A stretch of DNA of 64,000 nt from Epiperipatus broadwayi (lineage: Eukaryota; Onychophora; Udeonychophora; Euonychophora; Peripatidae). Below the pieces are notes generated by a model. The model did no database searches. It was not told where the DNA came from and saw nothing but the letters and a program-made list of their open reading frames with translations. Position 1 is the first letter of the stretch. The number at the start of each line of letters is the position of its first letter. Position numbers and translations under genes: made by a program. This document shows positions 45,212 to 57,897 of this stretch, piece by piece. The stretch covers positions 560,001-624,000 of the forward strand of contig JAQFVV010012497.1 of assembly GCA_028023455.1 (NCBI GenBank), in the 5' to 3' direction.

Positions 45212-48200
45212 ATGTATTTTTTTTTCACATTTATCTTAGTAGAACTTTAGTTAAAGAACTATTTGGACTCTGATCTCATTTATGTTGAGTAGAATTTTTT
45301 CTTGGATTCAACATTTGCATCAATGTTGTTTGTAATTAATTTGGAACAATCTTAAAATATCTTTTTATGCCATGCCTTGGTTTCACAGCTCTTTTTTTTA
45401 CTGTTGATTTTTAGAAACTTCGTGAATGTTCTGTTTGTTTTAAGCATATTAAATAATTTTCAATTTACTATAGGAACGTTTTAAATTCTTTCACTAACTT
45501 CTTCCACTCTTATTTGAAAACATTAATGATAGTTTTTGGTGTATTTGCAACATTTTATTTTTTTAAGTAAACTTTTATTTTTTATCATATTTTGATAATC
45601 TTTATATTATTTATTACAAATAAAAGTTTACAAACAAAACATATTTTAAAAGATAATATGTGAATTTTACAAAATACAAAAGTAAAGTTCTAAAATGAAA
45701 TAGATAATGAGAACAATGACTGTTTTTGTATTGGATGATTGTCATCATTGATTTATTAAAAATATTGAACAAATATTTCTTATTTAAATTCCATTTTTAA
45801 AATGTAAACAAATTTTTTTTTAAACGTCAGAAAGTAATGAAATTCAGTTTTAAATTGCACTCATTATTTCTAAAATTTTACAAAAACTTTTCTGCATTGG
45901 CATTTATGAAAGCACCCCCCCACTAGCAAATCAGTTTCAACTTTCATATAATGTTGTTATAGTTTTATTTCACATTTTAAAAATGAAGTATTTTATAAAT
46001 ATGTTGAATAAATATATAGATAAGTTACTGAAAATTACAATTTTTTCCCCAATGTAACAAAAGAAAAAAGTTTACTCTCAAAAGTCTGAAAACAAAGACT
46101 TTCAATCAATCAATCAGTGGGACTGTTGGTTTCTTTGTATTATGACATAATTAATCAGTGGCATCGTTGATTCATTTACATTTCAAAATTGGATAATATA
46201 TGTATGATGCTGACATCTTTAGAATTTTTTAACTAATAATTTTAGTTCCAATTACTGCCTTTAAATAAATATGAACCAGATAAAGTAGTTTTGTAGATGA
46301 TCTAAAAATAGCGAAGAAAAACTAAAAACAATAATAGCACCATTAGAACAGCACTAAAGACACATCAATAGACTGTAAAACTAAAAAATCGTGTATTGTG
46401 ATAATTGTTTTGGCATATTGCTTTTATTAAATATAAGCCTTCACTATTATTATTTCTAAGTATTCCTCTCACTGTTCAAAAATTGAATTACATCATCATT
46501 CGTTGCTTTAAAAAATATGATGATAGAAATCTTGGGTTTTATGTTTTATGAAATTTTAAATTATTAGTACCTTCTTGCTTATCTGCTTCTTGATACAGTA
46601 CTTGGATAGATCTAAAGAATATCAAAGCAGATAAATTGAACTCAGTTATCAAATTATACATTTAGTCATTTTTTTATCCGAGCTGTAATATATTTTACTG
46701 TATTAGCAAATTCTTATGTTAATATTCTACTGGCTGTAATTATTTTGTTAAATGCATTACTGTATGCTGAGCATGCAGATTTAATTGACTGCTAAATATT
46801 TGGGCATTGGTAGGTTTTTTTTTTTTTTATAAAATATAAAAGAATATCGTCTGCCTACAACAGAATTTCTGGTTTTTATTTCTTTTTGCTAAAACCTTTT
46901 TCACACCACTTACAATCCGCACCAAAATTATTACTCAATATATCATCTTTAGATTTATTTTTGATCCTGAATATGTCCTTTACAAAAATGTCCAGAAAAT
47001 ATGTTCTATTTATTATAGGCATGTACATTCAGTATTTTGCTCAACTTGAGCTTTGGCATTCAGAAAAGTCGGTCAATATTAAGATTTTACTTTACAGGTG
47101 ATTTTAAAATTTTTAATTTGAATATCTCTGTTGTCTTACACAGGTATGAAGCAATGTGACCAGCTTAAAATGCATGTTTGTTTGTTTTTAATTAAGTCTA
47201 GGTTAATACGCATGCATATATATGGCATCCAGATACTAGTTGTGTGGATTTTTAAAACACTTTATATATTCTCATATTTTTCATTAGCTTTATATTTTAT
47301 GTTTTTTGCTTAATTGAGCTTTTGCTTTATTAGTTATACCTCTGACATGCATATGTTAGCTATGTTGAGGGTTTAGGATTAATTTTCTATTGTAAATTAT
47401 TATTACTTTATAGTGTTTTTAAATGAAAATAAAATATTAATTATGTAGCATAGTATTTTCCCATGTCTTTGAAACATTATAGTCCCCTACCTCCCAACTA
47501 TTTGCAATTCAAAATAAATAAAAATTGAAGAAATTGTTCTTAATGCCTATTGTACATGTGTAGTATGTACACACATTTAATAGCTGCATCAGAAATTGGA
47601 ATCAAATGTCACTCTAATAAAAAAATATTTTTTATAAATTATATCAACTTAAAGTAACATTTAGCAATTTATTTATTTTTTTAGTCTATTAGTTTAGTGT
47701 TTACCTTTAGGAAACAATGTACTTAGTCTTTTGATTTGTTGGAAGTTTATCTCTAATCATGATAAATATTGCAATTTTTTTTATATCTCACAATCATACC
47801 TAAGACTCCCCTCCCCCGTTCCACATATCTTTTTTTTTCCACTTAGCTTCTAGTAACGATTAATAAATGGGTATCATTATATTAAGTGGCAAATAAAGAT
47901 CTCCTAATCTGGGTTGGTCAGATTAAAGTTAATGCATTTGTAATACAATGGATTTATGCAATAGTGAAGCAGTATCTTAATATTAGAATGATATGCATTA
48001 GTGTTTGTAGTGCCATTAGAGTTCAAAATTAATTCATGCTTTATCGAGAAGGGATTCCTAAGCTATAAGCCACAATTCTAATCCACATCACACACAAAAA
48101 AAAAGTTATATACATAAACACTGGAAGAAAATTAAATAGCAATTAGATAATATTTTTTAAAAAAATTTTTTTTAAATAATTTCAAATAAAAATCAAAGTA

Positions 48201-49539
48201 ATATAAAAAGTTACCATTATCATAAATAAAATGTTATCATTTATTCCCCCCCCCTCCCGAAAACAAAAGTACTGTAGATAATATTTTAGGAAATAATTTT
48301 TTTGTCTAATTATAAAACTCCTCCTATTTATCTAATAGATTGGAGATTCAATTTGATTACCCAGCACCTCAAACCTTAAGGGTTGTGTTTTGTTATTAAC
48401 TTTCTCATTTGCATGTTTCTTCAATTTGTAAAAGGTATCAGAAGATATTTAAATGAAACCTTATAATTTACATGCTTTGTAAATGTTTAAAAAATATTTT
48501 TACTGCTTTAGTAATTTAGTTTTAAAGAAAATGTGTCTGTCCAGATGTTTACATGTTTAGAATATAAAGTCAATATATTCATTAAACTTTTCTTTAATAG
48601 GAAGAACTTGCAAAAGGCAATCTGCTTTAAAATAATTCTGACAATGGATTTTGTTAATACTGTTGAAATTAGGAAGTTTTTTTTTTTGGTAAAAAAAAAT
48701 AAGATAAAATAAAAGCATCTTTTTAATAAATAGCTTACTGCAGAGCCAATCTTTTCAGCAGCCTATCCAAAGGGAACAAGGAAGGAGAAAGCAGTACATA
48801 TCAGACTTTCCAAATTTCTGAGTGAGGTTTGAGCAGTTTTTCACCCATTTAATAATTAGTATTGGTTGATTAATTCCGTTAATTATGGGATAACTATTTA
48901 GAAAAATCCTCAGCATCTTGAAAAGAATTTCATTTGACTTAGACATGGCAGATGTTTTTATATTCATAATCAATAAACGATTTTATAATGTGTTAGATGT
49001 ACAAATATATAATGTTCATATAAGCCTATGTATTTGTAATATTTATTTATTCATCTATCAATTATAAATCATCTTTTCTGAAGTATGATTCACAATACTT
49101 GAAAATGGATATATTACAAAATAATGCAAAAGTGACCGAACATTTTTAGAATAGGTCTTTTGCTGTAATCAAAAATCTCATGATTGTCAAAACCAACAAG
49201 AAGAATCATTAAACAGAATACCTCTTAAGTCTCCCAGTTTGCCTTTAATAACTGCATTGAGAGAAGCAATCAGTTTACTTACAAGCTATTCATTGGTTTT
49301 TATCATTGAAAAACATTGTTGCAACTATATTTTGGATCTTTTATATCTGCAAAATTGGACTCAAAACAACCTTCTTTGTAAAATGTGCTAATAGGTTGTT
49401 GATGTCATTTAAATATATATTTGTTTGTCCTAGTGCCAGGTCTTTAAACTAATTGTATAAACAAGTTGGTTTGGTTTTTAAGTACATATAGTTCAAAGCT
49501 CCATTCTTCTGAAAACAAATGCCCATAGTCTTTATTGTG

Positions 49540-50225
49540 GATTTGATTGGCATAGCCATCTAGCATCCATTGATTTCTCATGATTGTAAAGATAGACAGA
49601 AAAATAACATCTGTTTTTGGAAGTATACAATGCTATGAAACAAACAAATAAAATATAAAAAATCAATCATGTAAGATAAATCACTATCTACGTGATTTTT
49701 TTATTTGTAGGTATTTCCTTTAGTAAACCTGATAATATAAAATAATAAGGAAATTTACCCATCACATTAAACTTTCACTTTTTGTTTTCTAAAATATAAT
49801 GAGTTTTTTAATTTAATAAAAATATAGTTATTCAATTCATTTTTCAGTTTTGAATTCCAAATTTCTTTTGTACTTGGGGATGGGGAATTTCTTTAGAAAA
49901 TTCATTTTCTCTGTCTTACCATTCATTAGAAAATTATCAATGTGACTCTTTTCCAAAAAAGTTTTGGGGATTTGTTTGATAAATATCAGGTTAAGACAAG
50001 AGCAGTTCTCTGATCCATATCTGACATAAGATTGAGTAATCACTAATTATCACATTCTTATAAAACCCTTGTCCTTATTATATAAATCCCAAATTGATAA
50101 AAGCAAAAGCTGTAAACTAGTCTGAAGATGGGACTTATTTAAGATTAGGGATTTTATATGCATCTGGTAATCACTAATTTCTCATGCTAGTGCTAGATGG
50201 CATTTGAGCAGGGAGTTCTTTTGTC
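49540..50225. repeat. Inverted pair of CATCTAGCA motifs
   Basis: AGCCATCTAGCATCCATTG, then TTTCTCATGATT at 49,553-49,585 is mirrored on the minus strand at about 50,210-50,175 as TGCCATCTAGCACTAGCATG-AGAAATTA. Both resemble the core of the repeats at 3.0 and 19.9 kb. They could be the two ends of an element of about 0.65 kb, but the arms are short and imperfect. Confidence 0.3.
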
Positions 50226-53200
50226 TTATCATTAGTTAAGCTGAGGAGTTTGGTGATTTGTTGTTAGTAATATTTAAAGACATAATTGACTTGAATTTAA
50301 TCATTTCTATGTTGGAAATATCTATTCATTCACACACAATCAATAATGAGATGCATTTATAAAGTAGACAAATAATTAGAGACTCGAAAGATCTTGTGCT
50401 TATGTATGCATATACTTTCACATGCTGTAATATTCAAAATCACTTAATACTTTTGTTTTGAATTTATAAATGCTTGAATACATGTAGGTATAGATTATTA
50501 AGGATCATTTCTGTATGCAAGGAGGCATGCTAATAGTCCACAGATTAAGATGGAAAAGGATTTATGACATGTAAAATGTTCTATGCCCATGTATGTAAGG
50601 AAGCTTCTATTATATGGTAATGTTCCATAACTGATGATGATGAACTGTATTATGTATATGCTATTGATTTGAGTATAGTATAAACAGTACAAAAGCATGT
50701 TTATAAGTGGGAAATGAATAGGGAAGTTATTGTTGATAATAAATGGAAAATTTTGAAGTCAGGCTGATGTCTTTTTGATATCATACAGTTTTTTGTTTTT
50801 TTTTTGAGAACTGGAAAGAGATAATTTGAATATATAAACATGCCTTTTTACCAATATATGTTCAAATCTCATTCCATTTATCAAATATCAATAAATGAAA
50901 ATATTAAAGAAAATATCATATATCCGAACTTTATTTAACATTTTCTCTTTACTTCTCTCATATTATGCTTTCCTCCCAGGTCTGTCTTTAGACACAAGTT
51001 TTCTCAAACTTTTTTTCAGATATTGATTAACCTTGACTATAGAGATTTAAACATAAAAGTTATTTATAAATTTACTTTTATTAATAAGTTCATAAATAAG
51101 ATTAACATAGTTTGAATAAATCTCCACCAAATTGTTTTTGTAAACATGATTACCTAACTTTTTTGATTGTGGATATTAATGTAGTAGGGTTATTGTTTTA
51201 GAACATAAATATTATAAAAAGATTAAATTTAAATATATTATATCATTTGGTAATTCTGATTCATAAAATATAATCTGGATTAATTTTAAGATATACAAGA
51301 CTATATATCATTGCCAATTTTATTTGTAGTATGCTCTTAAACTGATTAAAAGTCTTATATGATAAATATTACCTGAAGTACATGTTTATCAATATTTGTT
51401 TTTAAATTAATCCTGACTATCATATCAAGCAATCTTACAACTCCAATTTTATCATTAGTTTTTCTGCTCTATTAATAAAATCACCTCCCTATTAGATAAA
51501 ATATTTTATACACGTGTGTTCTGACACAGACTGTATAGGCAAACATAACGCATTATAGTGTTATATCAACTTATATTCTAATAAACATAAGGTACTGGGC
51601 TGAAAAATCATTATAAACAAAATGCAAGAAATTTTATTTAAAACATTTATTGACTTTAAATCTGACATCTTAAAATAGATTTATATAATAGTAATCATTA
51701 TTTGCTTGATTTTAAATTGAATTAAAATATATGGAATTTATTTATAATAATAAATTCACCCCCACCCGTTCATTTATTCATTTTATGCCTATAGATTTGA
51801 ATGCTGATATTAATTGCATATAAATTAAATGCTAATAGATTTAAAATATTTATGAAGTAAATATTTCTTTTAAATTATCCTTAGAGTTCTCTTTTAATTC
51901 ACTTCCAGCAACAATAAACCAACAATTCTATTAATTTTCTTATTATTTTATTTCATTTCAAATATACCATAGCACTATAATTGGCATTAACATCTTATTT
52001 TATATATGTATAACAATATATAATAAACAACTACTTTTTAATAATATATAAATCGATTTAAGACATGTTTGACAAAGGTAAAGTGTACTTTTAAACTTTT
52101 CAATAATTGCAAAGTAGGCATTCAGTACTCTTCAGTCATTCATTGTTTATTAAATAAATAGAAAAAAATTATATTTGCTGAAGCTTAGAAAATCAGCATT
52201 TAAGATTAATGAAAAGATTGCAACTATAAATAGTAGAGAGCAAAATATAAAAAGTACTTAAAACCAGTTTATCAATTATTGGAAAGTTTGAAAATATATC
52301 TTACTCTGTATCAATATTTTTTGTGTGTTTATTTATGTATTATTATTTACTATTTACTATATATTGGAATTTTTTGTTTTCATCAGTACTCCGTCAGACC
52401 AGAAGTAAGATTACTCTCTAGTGAATAAGACCTATATATATCATTTGATTTTATATACACATTTCTTTAAATAAAATGAATATTTGCTGGAAAGAAAAGT
52501 GTGTTTAAAATAAATAAAGATTATAATGCTAATTGTGAGACTGAGTCTAGTATACAAATACTGAAAGCCTGCTTGGAAATTATTGACAAGTTTGAAAGTA
52601 TATCTTACTATGTGTCAAATATTTTTTGCATTTTATTTATACTGTATATATAAAATCATCCATCTTGAAGCATTTCAATACATTACCAAGAGTTTACATT
52701 AGATACGCATAACTATCAGCCATTTTTCTATCTTCAACACCCCCCAAATATCACAATATCTTTAAATATAGCTTTAACTATTTTGGTCTCTGAGAACATG
52801 ATCTTTCTATTTTATTTTATTTTCATGTTCTAATGTTAATAATGTTTTATATGAATATATTAACGGTAAAACTCCATTTAAACACTTGTAATTAGTTTGA
52901 ATGATGCAGGTATGATCGTTTTAGTTTTTATAAAATGAAACAAAAGCATTTTTTATGTTTTCATATATAATTTATTAAGTTTAATTACATTTAAATTTGC
53001 TTAAAATATGGGCTTTATTATTTAAAAAAACTAGAGTTCATGATTATCTGGATATTGAAAATTAACTGAATATTTTTTTCTAAAAATAAAATTACTTTTT
53101 AAGCAGACTTTTTATATAAAAACAAAAGTTTCTTATTTAGTTTAAATGTCATGTGAGGTTTTTTTATTAGTTATACTTAATTTGAAAAATATAACAAACA

Positions 53201-54132
53201 ACTAATGATAAGTCAAAGATTTGTTTATAGTCAAGTAATGAAAAGACTGCAAATGTAAGTGATAAAAAAAAAATATTTATAATATATAGTATATATTTAA
53301 AAGTAAATTTTAACTTACAAAAAGAACTGTAATTTATTCACTTTATTTTACTAAACACTTTACCTCTTGATAAACAACATTGCCATATTTGGTTTTAACT
53401 ATTATATTTGTTTGTTTGTTTTTTACAATTAAAAATAAAAGATATGTAATGGGTTAGACTTTTTTTTTTTTTTTAGTAGTTTTGATGAGGAAGAGATATT
53501 TGTAAATGATTCATTAATGTTTTTTGTTAAATATCTGCAGCATTGTATATTATTGTATTGACTCAGTTCAAGTGAAAAATTAATTTAAATTGGTCTGTTC
53601 TAATGAAAAAAACGTTTGCAGAATTAATTACTAATCATTTATTAGGCTAGGGAATATCATTATTTTTTCTCAGATATAAACTTTAAACCCAATTATTTAG
53701 TTGAGAACTATGCCTAATTTTTTTTATTTTTTATAAATATTTATATGATATTCCAGAGTGAAAATAATGGCTTTATGCTGTTTGAAACAAAAAAAAAGTA
53801 TTTTAATGATTTCGCAGATATGAAAAATATGTTTAAAAATTATATTTCTTAATGGCATATGTTAATATTTGAGATACCACTGGAAAAAAGTCATTTTTAT
53901 CATATAGTGAGTAGAATACAGTTGTAAAACAGAATGTTGATTGATCTAGATCACTTCAGAGTCAACTCTTTAAGAATGAACAATCATGGAACCCTAGATT
54001 AGGATGATGAAAATCATTAAAAATGGAAAATTAAATGTTTCCCCCATTTTTATTTATTTCCAATATTTATAAAATAAATCATAAATTTTTTATTGTTCAT
54101 AAGGAATATTTTTTTATATACTCCATGTATTA

Positions 54133-54973
54133 TGAGGTGGTATCCAAAAATAACTGGAATTTTGTAATAAAAAATTGTGTATTTGTTTTTAAGTGTTACA
54201 AGTTGAATTTCTTTCAAAGTACTGTCCATTTGATACAGTGCACTGGTCTAAATTTGTTTTCCACTTTTTGAAGTAGTCCTGAAACTCTTACAAAGTATCG
54301 CTAATGCCTTTTAACACATTTGTTTTGTTTTGTTTTTTTACCATTTCCAAGGCTGCAAATCTTTTTCTTTTGAGGCATTTTTTATTCAAGGAATCAAAAA
54401 TCACATGGAGGAGATCAGGTGATTATGGTTGACGGATAAGCTGGGTAATGGTGTTTTTTTGATTAAAAATTTGTTTCATACTCAAGGCTTTGTGCACTGG
54501 TGCATTGTCATGGTGAAGTTTACACTCTCCACTTTGCCTCGTTCAGGATATTTTTCTTTTACCATCACACACAAACATTATTAGGAATGAAGTCTGAGTG
54601 AGAAATACTCTTGCATAAAGAAAAAAAATCAACCCTTTTTTAGGGCCTGGTAAATTTGACACTTCCATTAAACTTGTGTTTTCCCCAGAGCAACCTGCTT
54701 GTAAGCTGTTTTAAGCATTATAACTGTTTTCTCTACCATTTTCACTAACAGAAACAAAATTTTATATGCTTCAACTTTTTGGCCATAATAAAAATTGTCA
54801 AGTAAGTGGATGCACTTAGCAAAAACATTTACTATGTGGTATCACAACTTCACTCGACAACTCATGGCAGACTGATGGAGGAATGTCTCCTCAAGGGGCC
54901 TCCAACAGAAGCATGTACAATGAATACTTGTCCTCCAGAGAACAATTCTAGTTATTTTTTAGATACCCTCTCA
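54133..54973 (-). mobile_element. Internally deleted mariner-family element, copy 2, complete ends
   Basis: Minus-strand orientation, 841 bp. The ends are TGAGGTGGTATCC-AAAAATAACTGG (from 54,133) and, inward from 54,973, TGAGAGGGTATC-TAAAAAATAACTAG: a clear imperfect terminal inverted repeat of about 28 bp. Both are flanked by TA (54,131-54,132 and 54,974-54,975). The transposase remnant starts at ATG 54,786 (MAKKLKHIKFCF-type N-terminus after a frameshift), with MLKTAYKQVALGK; then, after an internal deletion, HDNAPVHKAL (second catalytic Asp, about 54,511-54,485) and SPDLL (third catalytic region). The segment holding the first catalytic Asp (the usual GDE) is missing, so it could only have moved with a transposase supplied in trans. 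The internal junction matches those of copies 1 and 3. Confidence 0.9.
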
Positions 54974-54975
54974 TA

Positions 54976-55658
54976 TCTGATAATATATAATAATTCAATA
55001 ATCATTAACATGAAACACATATTGCAGTTTATACAGCACATGATTACACAAACTTGATATTATATTCACTCATGAGTAATAGTGAATAAACACAATGGGA
55101 CTTGATTTTTTTATTTCTGTGTTTAAATTTGCTCAGTTTTTGACAAATTACCATTGGGACAAAAATTGATGAGGAATGATTTTTTTTCCTTATCGATATT
55201 TTATTGTAAATTATTACTAAATATAAATATTTGAAAAAATGTGGTGCACAATAGTCCCAAAAATACATCTTTGATCAAAAAAAGGGGAGATAAATCCCCC
55301 CAAAATGAAGTCACCAAATAGCTTTTCGTGATTGATTTCTGCATTACTGACTTTTTTGTATTAATCTTGTATTTAGTACATTCATCTAAGCATATTATCT
55401 TGGATTGAAAATCTAAGACTTTAAAAGTAATGCTGTGTTAAATATTACTGATATCTTAAATAACAGCACATTATAAAAAAAGTGGTCATTCAATGGGTAT
55501 GGTATAAAGATGGTGAGTATTCTTATAGCAAGTAAAAATTATTCATGAGAACCTGTTTGTATATTGATTGTGTATGCTCAAAAGTTCATTGATTTTAAAT
55601 AATTGAAAAAATTCATTTAAATAGGTTATCTTCATGAAAAACTTTTTGCAGAATATAC
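54976..55658. other. AT-rich noncoding stretch
   Basis: No supported gene between the mariner copy and the duplicated segment. Confidence 0.45.
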
Positions 55659-55703
55659 TCTTCATAAAATTGTTTACTCGATTACTATGCATAAAACTTT
55701 TCA

Positions 55704-56070
55704 TATATATATATAAGTCAGATGTCACATGACTTATATATAGCTTGCACTTACAAATATGTAAAATTAAGAGCATGCTAATTAGCTCTAAACAAGCTTT
55801 TTTTTTATGATAAATGCTACTACAAGAGAAGGCTTTGCTTGAGTTGGATTTTTGAATCTAATGTCCCAATTCCTCACTGAAGAGACCCATAGGTCGAAAC
55901 CAGTCTGGGGATGGGGACAATCCAAGATAAAAATGATTTGAATGCCTTCTCTTGTAGTAGCATTTATCATAAAACAAAAAAGCTTGTTTAGAGCTAATTA
56001 GCATGCTCTTAATTTTACATATATATATATATATATATTTCTACTAGCAATGTTAATGAATATTCATATG
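55704..56070. mobile_element. Insertion of about 370 bp with long inverted arms (MITE/fold-back type)
   Basis: Absent from the paralogous site in unit B, so it is a true insertion. Arm 55,757-55,833 (GTAAAATTAAGAGCATGC ... CTACAAGAGAAGGC) is the near-perfect reverse complement of 55,944-56,022, about 77 bp with a small length difference in the T-run/AAAAC region. The 110-bp interior is asymmetric and includes AGACCCATAGGTCGAAACC and CAGTCTGGGGATGGGGACAA. An (AT)n run follows the right arm, and a smaller palindrome (TATATATAAGTCA / TGACTTATATATA) precedes the left arm. The exact ends and any target duplication are obscured by AT repeats. No coding capacity. Confidence 0.8.
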
Positions 56071-56247
56071 ATGTCAATGAATAAATAAGCAGATGGTTAT
56101 TATTTTGGGATTAATGTAAAAATTCATGTGAAGTTCAAGTGTAGAAAGTAACAAAAATGTTATCTGTGGATTTCAAGCTTTACAGTCTGCCATTTTACCA
56201 CTGATCTAAATCATGTAGGGCATATTCATAAATAAAAATTGGGGATA

Positions 56248-56966
56248 TTCAAGGGATTTTCAAAAATAATCTGAATTGTTCTCTGGAAAGTGTTGTAGTA
56301 CATGCTTCTGCTGCTTAGATACCTCTTGCAAGGACACCTTTGCATCAGTCTATCATGAGTCATAAAATTAAGTCATGGTCCTGCATAGTAAATATTTTTG
56401 TTAAGTTTGTGTCACTTGTTTAATCGATTTTTATAATGACTGAAAAGTTGGAAATAATGTGAAATTCTGTTTTCTATTAGGAAAAATGGCAGGGAAACAA
56501 TTAAAATGCTTAAAACAGCTTACAAGCAAACTGCTTTGGGGAAGAAACAAGTTTACAAGAATTTTAATGGAAGTATCAAATTCACCACATCCTAAAAAAG
56601 TGTGGCGAGTGAAGTCTAATGTCAAGTGATGCTGTTTTTTCTTTATATAAAAGGCATCATTCACTCAAAATTCATTCATAACAGTCAGGGGTTTTACCTA
56701 CAAATTCTGAAATGTTTGTTTGATATGATAAAATGAATAACCCGATTTGTGCAAAGTGAGGAGTGCAAGTTTCACCATGACAATGCACCACTGCACAAAG
56801 CCTTGAGTGTGTGAAACAATTTTTAATTAAAACAGCAATACCCAGCTTATCTACCAACCTAATTCATCCAATCTCACTCCATAAACTTCTTTTTGTTTTT
56901 CTGCATGAAAAAATATCTCAAAAAAGTTTTATGGAGTTGGAGGTGGGGAAGAAAAAACAATGAAGG
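56248..56966 (+). mobile_element. Mariner-family element, copy 3 (3' end removed by duplication breakpoint)
   Basis: Plus orientation. The left end at 56,248 follows TA (56,246-56,247) and reads AGGGATTTTCAAAAATAATC then GAATTGTTCTCTGG. ATG at 56,436 starts MTEKLEIM; a shifted frame gives MLKTAYKQTALGKKQVYKNF (helix-turn-helix DNA-binding region, 56,508-56,567), the best preserved of the four copies. After the shared internal junction (about 56,620-56,645) comes FLYKRHHSLKIHS, then HHDNAPLHKAL-type residues at 56,775-56,805 (second catalytic Asp, frame-shifted). The C-terminus and right terminal repeat are absent because the tandem unit ends here. Confidence 0.85.
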
Positions 56967-57895
56967 CTCTTTACAAAATTGTTTACTCGACTATTATGCA
57001 TAAAAATTTTCAGGTGAAGAAATTAATAATCACATGGTTGTTCCTTAAACATTAATGTAAAAATTCATGTGAAGTTCAAGTGTAGGAAGTAATTAAGATG
57101 TGATCTATGGATTTTAAGCTTTACAGTCATTCTACAACTGTTCTAAATTATTTAGCACATATTCATAAATGAAAATGGTGGATATGCAAGGTGGTACTCA
57201 AAGCTAACCACAATTGTTCTCTGGAAGGAGAGCACATTGTAATACATTCTTTTGTCACTAAATGACTTTTGTGGTGACTCCTCTGCATTAGTCAACCATG
57301 AGTCATTTTCAGGTGAAGTTGTGGTAGTGCATAGTAAAATGTTTTTGTTAAGTGTGTCTCACATATCTGTCGATTTCTGTCTAGTGGCAAGATTTTGTAA
57401 ATGGCTTTGTTCATTCAATTTGTTCATAATGATCAGGCATTTTACTTACAAATTCTGAAATTTTTCTCAATGTGATAAACAAAAACATCCTGATTTGTGG
57501 TAAGGTGGGGAATGAAAGTTTCATAACAATGTACCACTGCTCAAAGCGGTTAGTTGTGAAACAATTTTTAATTAAAAAACAGCATGACTCATTTTATCCA
57601 ACAACCATAATCACCCAATCTCCCCTCCATGCAACTTCTTTTTTATTTTTGGGGATGTAAAATTAACTCAACAAGAAATGTTTTGCAGATTTGTAAGTAA
57701 TGAAGAAAAGATGACAGAAGTATTAAAAGATATCACTTTGCAAAAGTTTCAGGACCATTTGGAAAGTGGAAAACACATTTAGGCCAATGCATTACATCAA
57801 CTGGGCAGTACTTTGGAGATTTAATTTGTAATGCCTAAAAATAAATATAGAATTTTATGATTACAAAATTCTGGTTATTTTTGGGTACTCCCTCA
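56967..57895. repeat. Tandem duplicate B: flank plus mariner with right end
   Basis: Head-to-tail partner of unit A without the 370-bp insertion. The flank segment (56,967-57,184) leads into the mariner at 57,185. It preserves the empty site for the unit A insertion around 57,007-57,012 (AAATTTTCAGGTGAAG). Confidence 0.85.
57185..57895 (+). mobile_element. Mariner-family element, copy 4 (further deleted, right end intact)
   Basis: Plus orientation, about 711 bp. The left end (AGGTGGTACTCAAAGCTAAC then AATTGTTCTCTGG) is preceded by TA at 57,183-57,184. The right end (inward from 57,895: TGAGGGAGTACCC-AAAAATAACCAG) is followed by TA at 57,896-57,897. It has lost an additional ~230 bp of the N-terminal coding region compared with copy 3. 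The HDNAP position is degraded (HNNVP-like at about 57,523) and the C-terminal region runs through a frame with FQDHLESGKHI near 57,750-57,780. Because it lies in a tandem duplicate, it is not an independent insertion from copy 3. Confidence 0.85.
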
Positions 57896-57897
57896 TA

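Larger units (their letters stand above)
44216..54130. other. About 9.9 kb of AT-rich DNA without a supportable gene
   Basis: No coding frame here carries a recognisable domain. It includes C-runs at 45,915-45,921 and 48,246-48,254, a motif pair at 49,550-49,580 and 50,180-50,220 related to the CATCCATTGATT repeat seen at 3.0 and 19.9 kb, and a short minus-strand frame at 45,211-45,107. The rest appears to be unique low-complexity sequence. Confidence 0.5.
55659..56966. repeat. Tandem duplicate A: flank plus 3'-truncated mariner, split by an insertion
   Basis: Unit A begins CTCTTCATAAAATTGTTTAC at 55,659. Its homologue at 56,967 begins CTCTTTACAAAATTGTTTAC. Outside the insertion at 55,704-56,070, both run through the same flank (TAATGTAAAAATTCATGTG, AAGTTCAAGTGTAG, AAGCTTTACAGTC, GCATATTCATAAAT) into the mariner left end. 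The mariner of unit A stops at about 56,966, where unit B begins, so the duplication breakpoint lies within the mariner. Divergence is moderate, much older than the 27-30 kb duplication. Confidence 0.85.
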
